The notes under the pieces were generated by a model. The model did no database searches. It saw nothing but the letters and a program-made list of their open reading frames with translations, and was not told where the DNA came from. A stretch of DNA of 21,065 bases from Ramicandelaber brevisporus (lineage: Eukaryota > Kickxellomycota > Ramicandelaberales > Ramicandelaberaceae), in NCBI GenBank assembly GCA_025201865.1, contig MU602673.1:8471-29535 (forward strand), given 5' to 3'. A program made the position numbers and the translations under genes. Numbering within the stretch: position 1 is the first letter of the stretch; every line of letters starts with the position of its first letter. Below are positions 1 through 6,851 of this stretch, piece by piece.

Positions 1-857
1 TGCTGTGCTGCTCGATTGTTTTGGCGATGTACAGCAAGGCGTCGAACATTACCACCAAGTCGCTGTGGTCTCTCAATAGCAGCGACGAGCCCAGAGAATA
101 GATTGCTCTGCTGGAGACAATGCTGACAAACTGGACGACCATCAGCTGTGGTTTGCTCGTAAACAAACCCATCGGTATGCTGAGGGACTTCGATACCAGT
201 AGCATTGATCTTCGAAGAGCATGAGTTGCAATGGAACGGAGATGCAGTATATGGTAGTGGCATGATGCAAGGAACACCGTCTGCAAGCACATATTGGAAA
301 GCAGGACCAATTGGAATAATTGTTTTCGGGTTTGATGGCATTTGCTGAGCTGTCGTAGATGCAGGCTGCTGTGGTTCTGCTTCTTTCTCCGCTACTGCTT
401 CTGTTGCTGTATTTGCTGCTGTAGTTGTAGTAGTGGCAGCAGCGCTGCTGCCTGGCAGTGTGCTTTGAGGTGGTGAGCCTCCAGGCGGACTCATCCAGGC
501 CTGAAGCTCTTTGCCGCTGCATTTGGTCACCAAAGCTTGGGCAGTTTCCGTATCATCCAAAGGCTCGCCTGCAATTGCCAAGTGCAATCGATCATACCAC
601 GCGGCGCGAACCACCAGAAGACTCTTCAGTGGCAAACAGTCATCCAAGAGCTTGTCGCAGATATCGCGCACAGTGTCCGTCGGCCCGACTGTCAGCACAC
701 CTGCCGATTGCTGGAGTGAGCAGGCAACCTGCAGATGATCAAACTCTGACTTGGACTCGCAGTGAAAGCGTACCGTCAGCTCGGTGGCAGCAGTCGAATC
801 TGTGTCGCTGCTGGAGATGGCGAGCGTTGTCAAGTGTACAGCAAGTTGTTCGTGCAT
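1..857 (-). CDS. Hypothetical protein with CxxC...CxxC pair, 3'-truncated by window edge
   Basis: On the minus strand a frame opens at ATG 855-857 and runs without a stop to the left edge, giving 285 codons and no C-terminus. An in-frame TGA lies upstream, so this is the first possible Met. Residues about 1-125 have mixed, globular-looking composition. Residues 125-180 are a Pro/Ser/Ala/Thr-rich linker. A possible zinc site follows, with C210-x2-C213 and C244-x2-C247. I do not recognise the family. The Cys4 spacing suggests a small zinc ribbon or treble-clef fold, which is inference only. A 29-codon upstream frame (ATG at 917-919 of the minus strand, stop at 830-832) overlaps the start out of frame, so either translation is attenuated or the transcript starts downstream of it. 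The frame is long and has plausible composition, so I take it as real; its function is unknown. Confidence 0.7.
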   Translation of the reverse strand, partial: MHEQLAVHLTTLAISSSDTDSTAATELTVRFHCESKSEFDHLQVACSLQQSAGVLTVGPTDTVRDICDKLLDDCLPLKSLLVVRAAWYDRLHLAIAGEPLDDTETAQALVTKCSGKELQAWMSPPGGSPPQSTLPGSSAAATTTTTAANTATEAVAEKEAEPQQPASTTAQQMPSNPKTIIPIGPAFQYVLADGVPCIMPLPYTASPFHCNSCSSKINATGIEVPQHTDGFVYEQTTADGRPVCQHCLQQSNLFSGLVAAIERPQRLGGNVRRLAVHRQNNRAAQ

Positions 858-1053
858 CTGTGTTTTGTATTTGGTTGCAACAGAGAGAGAGCAGAGTCAC
901 TCTGTGATTGACGTGGCATCCTCAGAATGAGCTCATCCGCTTGGACCCAGTGGGTTGAATAAAGACAAGTAAGCAGAAAGAATAAGGATAAAAAGTAATG
1001 AAGGGCTACTAGAAGAAGAAGAAGAAGAAGAAGAAGAAGAAGAAGAAGAAGAA

Positions 1054-1117
<64 letters not shown>

Positions 1118-1205
1118 GTGGTGATGGTAGTGGTAGGAAGGAAGGAAGAAAAGAATGCTAATTTGCGATGCCTAACTGCAAGTTATTATGGGATATATGC
1201 AAAGT
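858..1205. other. Intergenic spacer between two minus-strand genes
   Basis: This 348-bp spacer is the 5' flank of the gene at 1-857 and the 3' flank of the gene at 1206-2030. It holds a long compound trinucleotide repeat at 1012-1116 and a degenerate GGT/GAT tail after it. The + strand frame through the GAT tract reads as a run of methionines and is not a gene. I see no RNA gene. Confidence 0.7.
1012..1116. repeat. Compound microsatellite (GAA)14(GAT)21
   Basis: Fourteen perfect GAA units (1012-1053) join directly to twenty-one perfect GAT units (1054-1116), followed by degenerate GGT/GAT sequence. On the sense strand of the flanking minus-strand genes this reads (ATC)n(TTC)n, starting about 155 bp upstream of the ATG at 857. 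GAA/TTC tracts are known to be length-unstable and to form unusual DNA structures; any effect here is inferred. Confidence 0.97.
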
Positions 1206-2030
1206 TTAACTATCGTCGTTGTCGTTGTCGTTGTCGCTGTCTTTGTCGTCGCCACCTTTCTTGTCCACATTGCTGCTGCGAGGTTCGTCATCATCACTAT
1301 CATCGTTGTCATTTGGATCTGACGGCTTGGATGGTTTGGACGGCTTTGACGGCTTCTCAGGCTTCTCAGGCTTTGATGGGGCTGTATCACTGCTTGATGA
1401 TTTTGAATACGCAACCGATGAACTCAGCATAAACTTGCCAAAGGAAGTTCCATCTGGTGCCACAAATCGTCCAGTTGTAGTCGTCGATTGGCGGCAAACT
1501 CCATTAGAGCCACAGCGCAGCGGAACACTCTTACGAACAATACCGACTTCGCGCAAATTGGCCGTTGGAGAAGATGCTGCACGTGGGCGACTGCTCTTTA
1601 TAACCACAGCCGCAGGCAGTCGAGAATCAGCATCAGCACTAGGCAGATTCAATGCCAGCACGCGCAGCTTGCTGGTATCAGCCTCACTCTGACGGATGGC
1701 GCGAGTAATCGGTGAGAGAGAGAACGGGGTCGGCAATGGTGAAAAGATGTCTGGGAACAGCAGCGACCGTTTCTTCATCATGCTGGTGCCAGCACGCTGC
1801 GGCCAGAATATGTTGAATCGACGAGGAATGAGTTTGTAGTTGCGGCTATATGTAGCTGCGAGGTTGGGATGGACAACTGTGCCTTCCGATGCTGATGGAT
1901 TCGATGCTGTATCGGCGCTGTTCGAGGCCGGTCTGTCAGCCGGAGATGCAACGACACAGCCGCAGCTGCTAAGAACAGCGAGGACGACCAGTGCGGCCAA
2001 AACAATGCGGAGAGATGCGGGTGCAAGCAT
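1206..2030 (-). CDS. Predicted secreted protein with Lys-Pro repeat and acidic C-terminus
   Basis: This is a complete 274-residue frame from ATG 2028-2030 to TAA 1206-1208. The N-terminus looks like a signal peptide: short polar start, Arg8, a hydrophobic core at residues 9-20, small residues around 26-29, and a likely cleavage site near residue 29. The middle is Ser/Ala/Pro-rich with one Cys pair, C173 and C179, that could form a small disulfide loop. Residues 219-238 carry KPE/KPS repeats. The last 35 residues are dominated by Asp and Asn, with a GAC-AAC hexanucleotide repeat at the end. No family is recognised. It is likely a secreted or cell-wall-associated low-complexity protein; a vacuolar or ER-luminal location cannot be excluded. 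It is divergent from glutathione synthetase. Confidence 0.65.
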   Translation of the reverse strand: MLAPASLRIVLAALVVLAVLSSCGCVVASPADRPASNSADTASNPSASEGTVVHPNLAATYSRNYKLIPRRFNIFWPQRAGTSMMKKRSLLFPDIFSPLPTPFSLSPITRAIRQSEADTSKLRVLALNLPSADADSRLPAAVVIKSSRPRAASSPTANLREVGIVRKSVPLRCGSNGVCRQSTTTTGRFVAPDGTSFGKFMLSSSVAYSKSSSSDTAPSKPEKPEKPSKPSKPSKPSDPNDNDDSDDDEPRSSNVDKKGGDDKDSDNDNDNDDS

Positions 2031-2387
2031 GCTGTAGATGCCAGTGTGCGTGTTTATGTGCGAGTGTGTGTGTGCAAAGACTTTGTGCGTTTCGGCGAAC
2101 CAGTGTTGATTACTAACTCGAAGGCTGTTTTGTCAGCCGCTTGTTCTCGATAAAAAGAGCTGTTGTGAGCTGTGTTTGTACCTTGTCCCTTCTTCCCTCC
2201 TCCTCCTCCTCCTCCTCTTTGCTCCTTTGTTCGTGCTCTTCATAAACATTCACGCCATTCTTCACTTCACCAACTCCACTTTATTTCCACACCACTTCCA
2301 CACCACTTCCACGACCTGTGTAAACGAAAGGAAAGCTCTGCAACACGCTGCTGTCCATTGTTTCTTTTTGTTACATATCCTTCTCGC
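2031..2387. promoter_or_regulatory. Divergent promoter region upstream of glutathione synthetase
   Basis: This 357-bp spacer lies between the divergent starts of the secreted-protein gene (2030) and glutathione synthetase (2388). It contains GT-rich sequence next to the minus-strand gene, a TTACTAA heptamer at 2110-2116, an AT-rich GATAAAAA at 2149-2156 that could serve as a TATA element, and a pyrimidine-rich leader with CCT repeats at about 2197-2220. TTACTAA matches the recognition site of yeast Yap1-type bZIP factors. The same bases also contain TACTAAC, the yeast intron branch consensus, followed by a CAG at 2134-2136. Function is inferred from motifs only. Confidence 0.5.
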
Positions 2388-3971
2388 ATGCCTGTATCGA
2401 CAGCTTCCTCTGAGCAGCAGCCACAGCTGGCGCAGTCGCTCAACCTTCAGAACGCAGACAGCCTCAAGCGCTTGCAACGCCAGGCCACATCGTGGGCATT
2501 CTTGCATGGTCTTATCTTGCGCGACGCCAACGGCAATAGCAGCGGCGACAATGTAAATGGAAATGAGCAATTGATTGGCGAGATTGCGCCACAGGCTGCC
2601 GTTCCCCTGCCAATCTCCTTGGCTCCAACTCCATACCCACGCGCCAACTTTGAACAGGCGGTTCGCATCCAGCCGTCCATGACAGCACTCTTCCATCGCG
2701 TGGCTTCGGACGATGCATTCCTGGACGAGATTACCAACCAGTTGGCTGGTGTTGATGACTTTTGCCGTCGCTTGGGAGAGATCCACCAGAAGGTGCGCCA
2801 AGAGACCGCAGAGCGTAGGGCGAGAGATGGCGAGAATGCAGTTGTGAGCCAAACTGCCACACTGGCCATTGTTCGATCTGACTACATGCTTCACCCGGCT
2901 GACGACAACTCTGGCAAATTCCACATTCATCAAGTTGAGTTTAACACAATCAGCTGCTCATTCACCAGCCTGTCAAGCAAAGTGACTGGCTTGCATCGGG
3001 CTCTTGCGTCTCGTGGCGCCTACAAGGGCATCCTGGATAAAGTTGATGCCACCGACCTGCCAGACAACTCAGCCATCACAGATGTTGCCAGCGGTATCGC
3101 AGAGGCCCACGAAGTGTACTGCCGCGGACAAGGAATCAGCAAGGACGAAGCAGTTGCAGTGATTGTTGTCCAGCCGGGCGAGCGCAACGTGTTTGATCAG
3201 CAGTGGCTGGCTGAACACCTGGTTGCCGACCATGGCGTTGTCATGGTGCGCAAGACGTTTGCCGAGCTCCATGACGAGGCTGTGCTGGACGAAGGCTCAT
3301 TGGTACTTCGTCTGGGAGATGGCCGTCAAGTGTCTGTGGTTTACTATCGCTCAGCCTACACACCAGACGATTACAAGACCGAGGATGCATGGGAAGTGCG
3401 TCTGCGGATTGAGCGCTCCCGTGCTCTCAAGTGCCCCAGCATCGCATGGCAGTTGGCTGGATCCAAGAAGGTGCAGCAAGTGCTTGCCCTTCCTGGAACT
3501 CTCGAGCGCTTCGTTGACAGCGCGGAGGACATTGCTGCGGTGCGTGAGTGCTTCGCTGGCCTTTACCCACTCGACCAATCTCCCGATGGTATTGCAGCCT
3601 ATGAGCGTGCTCTGGCCGAGCCTTCCAAGTACGTTCTCAAGCCGCAGCGCGAGGGCGGCGGCAACAACATTTACGGCAGCGATATCCCAGCCTATCTCGA
3701 GAAGCTGTCTGCAGAAGGCCGGTCCGCGTACATTTTGATGGATTTGATTCGTCCGCCCACCAATGTGAGTCTGTTGAGCCGATTTGGCCAGCTGTGGACT
3801 GGCCGTACCATCAGCGAGCTTGGCATCTACGGCGTGTTTATCCATACTCCAGAGCAAGGCGTACTGCGCAACGACGCTACCGGCTATCTGCTCCGTTCCA
3901 AGGCTGCCGATGTAAATGAGGGCGGCGTGATGGGCGGAAGTGGTGTTTTGGACAGTGTTCATCTTGTTTAG
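2388..3971 (+). CDS. GSH2: Glutathione synthetase (eukaryotic GSS/GSH2 family)
   Basis: This cytosolic ATP-grasp enzyme joins gamma-glutamylcysteine and glycine using ATP, the last step of glutathione synthesis. The 527-residue product is slightly longer than the family's usual 470-500. Visible family motifs are VEFNTIS at residues 183-189 (with the Mg-binding Glu184), the RSAYTPDDY substrate-binding region, KPQREGGGNNIYG from Lys418 (the glycine-rich ATP-binding loop), ELGIYGVFI, and the C-terminal lid GGVMGGSGVLDSVHLV at residues 512-527. I chose ATG 2388, whose product begins MPVSTASSE. The frame stays open upstream, but only from a GTG at 2172 through proline-rich, leader-like sequence. 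The partner enzyme, gamma-glutamylcysteine ligase, is not in the window. A Yap1-like site upstream would suit oxidative-stress control, by inference. Confidence 0.97.
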   Translation: MPVSTASSEQQPQLAQSLNLQNADSLKRLQRQATSWAFLHGLILRDANGNSSGDNVNGNEQLIGEIAPQAAVPLPISLAPTPYPRANFEQAVRIQPSMTALFHRVASDDAFLDEITNQLAGVDDFCRRLGEIHQKVRQETAERRARDGENAVVSQTATLAIVRSDYMLHPADDNSGKFHIHQVEFNTISCSFTSLSSKVTGLHRALASRGAYKGILDKVDATDLPDNSAITDVASGIAEAHEVYCRGQGISKDEAVAVIVVQPGERNVFDQQWLAEHLVADHGVVMVRKTFAELHDEAVLDEGSLVLRLGDGRQVSVVYYRSAYTPDDYKTEDAWEVRLRIERSRALKCPSIAWQLAGSKKVQQVLALPGTLERFVDSAEDIAAVRECFAGLYPLDQSPDGIAAYERALAEPSKYVLKPQREGGGNNIYGSDIPAYLEKLSAEGRSAYILMDLIRPPTNVSLLSRFGQLWTGRTISELGIYGVFIHTPEQGVLRNDATGYLLRSKAADVNEGGVMGGSGVLDSVHLV

Positions 3972-3988
3972 TTTGAAGACATCCAGGT

Positions 3989-4253
3989 CCATCCATCCAT
4001 CCTTCGATTTCATTATTAAAAGTTCAACCATGCGTTCAATCCCTATTCGTCCTCTGCTTCGGACTGCTCACATGACGATTAGTGACACTCGTCCACATCG
4101 AGAGCAAACAAGACGCTCGCGCCATCCATCCATCCTTCGATTTCATTATTAAAAGTTCAACCATGCGTTCAATCCCTATTCGTCCTCTGCTTCGGACTGC
4201 TCACATGACGATTAGTGACACTCGTCCACATCGAGAGCAAACAAGACGCTCGC
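3989..4253. repeat. Perfect 133-bp-period tandem duplication
   Basis: Bases 3989-4120 and 4122-4253 are identical over 132 bp, at a period of 133 bp. Each copy begins with CCATCCATCCATCC, holds the AT-rich TTATTAAAAGTTC (4013-4025 and 4146-4158, likely poly(A)-signal sequence) and ends with AAGACGCTCGC. The duplication begins 18 bp after the GSH2 stop codon and ends just before the TATA box of the next gene, so it doubles the terminator/promoter spacer. Perfect identity in non-coding DNA implies a recent event or ongoing homogenisation; an assembly artefact is also possible. Confidence 0.97.
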
Positions 4254-4264
4254 AAGCAACGAGC

Positions 4265-4272
4265 TATATAAA
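4265..4272 (+). promoter_or_regulatory. TATA box for transporter gene
   Basis: TATATAAA lies 162 bp upstream of the ATG at 4434 and immediately downstream of the tandem duplication. It matches the eukaryotic TATA consensus exactly. Transcription would start within the GAGA/pyrimidine leader that follows. Confidence 0.6.
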
Positions 4273-4433
4273 CCACGGGCTTGAGGGAGAGAGAGAAAAG
4301 GAGAGGGAGAGAAGTGGATGTCTTATTTTATTCCCGCGAGTATGCCTCGTTGTTCATCGTTGCCACCTCTCTCTTCTCGTACTTTTTTCTCTTCTGCCTC
4401 AAAGAAACACACTTACTTGCAACGTCAGCGAAG

Positions 4434-6125
4434 ATGACACGGCCCAGCGTATACGGGCACGTTCAGAGCAGCGATGGCCTGGTAGTCAACTTGAGCGATC
4501 AACACACAGCCAGCGCAATCTCCCAATCTCAGCAGCCTGATCTCAGCCGAGGAAGACAACCAGCCGACGGTCTGTCAAACATCCTGGTCAGTGACAATGA
4601 TGGCGACGTCATCGCCCATGCATCACATAGCACTGATACGACATTGTCTCATCAACGGAGTACTGGCGCTGGCACTGGCCGTTACAGCATTGAGTTTGGC
4701 AACGATGATGATGATGATGAATATGACGATGACCATGGTGATTTGGATCTTGGCATTCCATCGAGCCAAAGAGAGAGACAGCGACAGCAAAGTAAAGTTC
4801 ACGGCGGTCACTCCTACATGGACGTCCCCATTGTGCCGCGTCCATCGATTGGCAACTTTGATGTGCCCGGCGTTGTCCATTTTGACCCGGAAAGCGAAGC
4901 CGATCCGTCCACCACAATGAGCAAAGCTGAATTGCATGCCGAGCTGCGCACGACTGTTCTTGTTAATTTGGCACTGATTTTGACATGGTACTTGTTCTCG
5001 ACTGGCTTGTCAGTATACAACCGATGGCTGTTTGGCGAGAAGAACATGAACTTCAAGTATCCGTTTTTTGTATCAGCCGGCCACATGCTCATTCAGTTTG
5101 TACTATCTGGTTTAAGTATACTGGCGATTACTAAGCTGCGTCCCAAGGTTCGGCCTGGCTTGCGCAATTATTTCACGAAGGCAGTTCCATGCGGCGTTGC
5201 ATCAGCGTGTGACATTGGATTGTCGAATCTCTCGCTGCACTCAATCACACTGTCGTTTTATACAATGTGCAAATCGTCGTCCCCTGCATTCATCCTGTTG
5301 TTTGCATTCCTGTTCAAACTCGAGAAGCCGCGCTGGCAACTCATCGGTGTCATTGTGATTATTTCAGGCGGTGTGTTCTTGATGGCTGCCACTGAGGTTA
5401 ACTTTGTGCTTGCTGGGTTCCTACAGGTGATGGCTGCAGCTGCATTTGGCGGATTGAGATGGTCATTGACTCAAATGCTATTACAGCGCGAATCGAGCGG
5501 TATGAACAATCCAATCGCATCCATCTTCTACATGGCTCCAATTATAGGCACGTCGTTGATTGTGGCATCATTTATATTCGAACATCCATTGCAGCTTGGC
5601 TCTACTAAATTCTTTGCCACAGCACATGCTGCATGGTCAATCATTGGCACAATTGCAGGCGGTGGATTGCTAGCCTTTATGATGATGCTGTCTGAATTTG
5701 CACTCATTTCGAGGACATCGGTTGTGACGCTATCAGTGGCTGGTATCTTCAAGGAGATTGTTACCATCATCATTTCAATGCTGACATTCAATGATAAGCT
5801 AACCATCCTGAATGTCGTTGGTCTGCTTATCGCTCTAGTTGGTATTGCCCTTTACAATGTGTACAAAATCACGCAGGTGCGTGCTGACATTGAGAGGAAG
5901 CACAATGCTCCCTCTGCTGCAAATGACGTCACAAATCCGTCATCATCGCCATCATCTGGGCCGTCAGTTCCAATGAGGAGATTGCCCGACACAAGGCAAG
6001 CAGCCAACGGCAAGTATTCGGCTCTTCATGATGGCGATGATGATCTTAATGATCTTGGTGATGATGATGATATTGAAGATGAAGATCCAGCTGCCGCTCC
6101 ATCGCATCGCCCTCGTCACCCTTAA
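4434..6125 (+). CDS. SLC35C2: SLC35C2-like transporter (TPT/EamA nucleotide-sugar transporter family)
   Basis: This is a 563-residue multi-pass membrane protein of the drug/metabolite transporter superfamily, probably in the Golgi or ER-Golgi membranes. The human homologue is linked to GDP-fucose supply; the substrate here is unknown. The transporter core spans about residues 170-480 with roughly ten hydrophobic helices. Diagnostic stretches shared with SLC35C2 are LTWYLFSTGLSVYNRW, FKLE after a middle helix, GGLRWSLTQMLLQ from residue 339, and SRTSVVTLSVAGIFKE from residue 426. The 160-residue N-terminus and 80-residue C-terminus are cytosolic-looking, with Asp-rich tracts partly encoded by GAT repeats. 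ATG 4434 has A at -3 and follows the leader; an upstream TTG-initiated extension is not supported. Family assignment is strong, exact orthology less so. Confidence 0.92.
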   Translation: MTRPSVYGHVQSSDGLVVNLSDQHTASAISQSQQPDLSRGRQPADGLSNILVSDNDGDVIAHASHSTDTTLSHQRSTGAGTGRYSIEFGNDDDDDEYDDDHGDLDLGIPSSQRERQRQQSKVHGGHSYMDVPIVPRPSIGNFDVPGVVHFDPESEADPSTTMSKAELHAELRTTVLVNLALILTWYLFSTGLSVYNRWLFGEKNMNFKYPFFVSAGHMLIQFVLSGLSILAITKLRPKVRPGLRNYFTKAVPCGVASACDIGLSNLSLHSITLSFYTMCKSSSPAFILLFAFLFKLEKPRWQLIGVIVIISGGVFLMAATEVNFVLAGFLQVMAAAAFGGLRWSLTQMLLQRESSGMNNPIASIFYMAPIIGTSLIVASFIFEHPLQLGSTKFFATAHAAWSIIGTIAGGGLLAFMMMLSEFALISRTSVVTLSVAGIFKEIVTIIISMLTFNDKLTILNVVGLLIALVGIALYNVYKITQVRADIERKHNAPSAANDVTNPSSSPSSGPSVPMRRLPDTRQAANGKYSALHDGDDDLNDLGDDDDIEDEDPAAAPSHRPRHP

Positions 6126-6851
6126 ATTTAATGAATCAGCTCCATTTTTGTTTCTTTTATTTTATTAAAAAGTTCGATTTAATGCATTACACTACTCATT
6201 TCCCCCCTTGCATCGGCGTCATCTCCCTCCCCCTTTCTATTTACCTATCTACCATAGTCCTTTTTGTCCTCTCCCCCCCTTTGAGCACGTTGCAGCTCTG
6301 TTCCGATCTCTTTCTCTTTTTCTTTCTCTCGCTCTCTCTCTCTCAATGCCTAGTGTGCTGTATTAATCCAAAAAGTTGCGATCTTATCCCCACGCTTATT
6401 CGTCTATTTCGACAGGCCTATCAATAATTCTCGCTTTTCCACATCTTGCCATACAATCCATCACGCCACTGTCACAGGCACTTTTTGTTGCAAAATATCC
6501 TGTGTCTTCCGACCTCATCCAAACCGCATCGTACCACTTTGATATAGATAGAAAACAGCCACAGTATCAGCTACATCCACACCACATCATCCAACCAAGC
6601 ACCCTTGTACAAAACAAGATCGGGATCGCACCTCATCTCGTCCTCATCCTCTTCCGCAACACTCACTCACAAACTCACAAACTCACATACTCACAAACTC
6701 ACAAACTCACAAACTCACAAACTCACCCACTTGCTCGCTCACAAAAGCTTTCTCTTTTTGTTCCTACTACTCTTTTTTCTTTCTTCTCTCTCTACCTGCC
6801 AATACTATACTGATATCACTTCTTTGTTTCATTCCTGCCTCATAAAAAAAA
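6126..6851. promoter_or_regulatory. Transporter 3' end and ACC1 promoter/leader
   Basis: This 726-bp non-coding spacer lies between two plus-strand genes. At 6162-6175, TTATTAAAAAGTTC resembles the 3' motif downstream of GSH2 and probably marks the transporter's poly(A) region. The rest is strongly pyrimidine-rich on the + strand (CT and TTTCTCTTT runs at 6225-6345 and 6740-6795), with an octanucleotide repeat at 6665-6728. An A-run directly precedes the ACC1 ATG. I see no TATA box that stands out and no coding frame or RNA gene. Confidence 0.6.
6665..6728 (+). repeat. Octanucleotide minisatellite ACTCACAA x8
   Basis: Eight consecutive 8-bp units of ACTCACAA occur here; the third ends in T and the last ends in CC. 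The array lies 124-187 bp upstream of the ACC1 start codon, probably in its promoter or 5' untranslated region. Confidence 0.95.

Larger units (their letters stand above)
3972..4433. other. Spacer between GSH2 and transporter gene
   Basis: This 462-bp spacer contains the 3' untranslated region of GSH2, two perfect copies of a 132-bp sequence, a TATA box, a purine-rich GAGA tract at about 4283-4312, and the pyrimidine-rich leader of the transporter gene. Short open frames here read the duplicated sequence in different frames and are not genes. Confidence 0.75.

Noticed and set aside
142-522. 126-codon minus-strand frame near the left edge
   Set aside because: It is an out-of-frame shadow of the longer frame open from 857 to the left edge.
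1055-1432. Plus-strand frame starting with a run of methionines
   Set aside because: It is a translation of the GAT microsatellite followed by antisense of the secreted-protein gene.
2172-2387. 72-residue N-terminal extension of glutathione synthetase
   Set aside because: It starts at GTG, not ATG, and reads poly-proline and leader-like sequence. The enzyme has a full-length product from ATG 2388.
4281-4433. 51-residue N-terminal extension of the SLC35C2-like transporter
   Set aside because: It begins at TTG within a GAGA-rich leader downstream of a TATA box; ATG 4434 has a good context.
3940-4540. Two short plus-strand frames reading the same peptide in the duplicated spacer
   Set aside because: They come from the 133-bp repeat, which is not a multiple of three. 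Neither has a coding-like composition, and they run into a promoter and leader.
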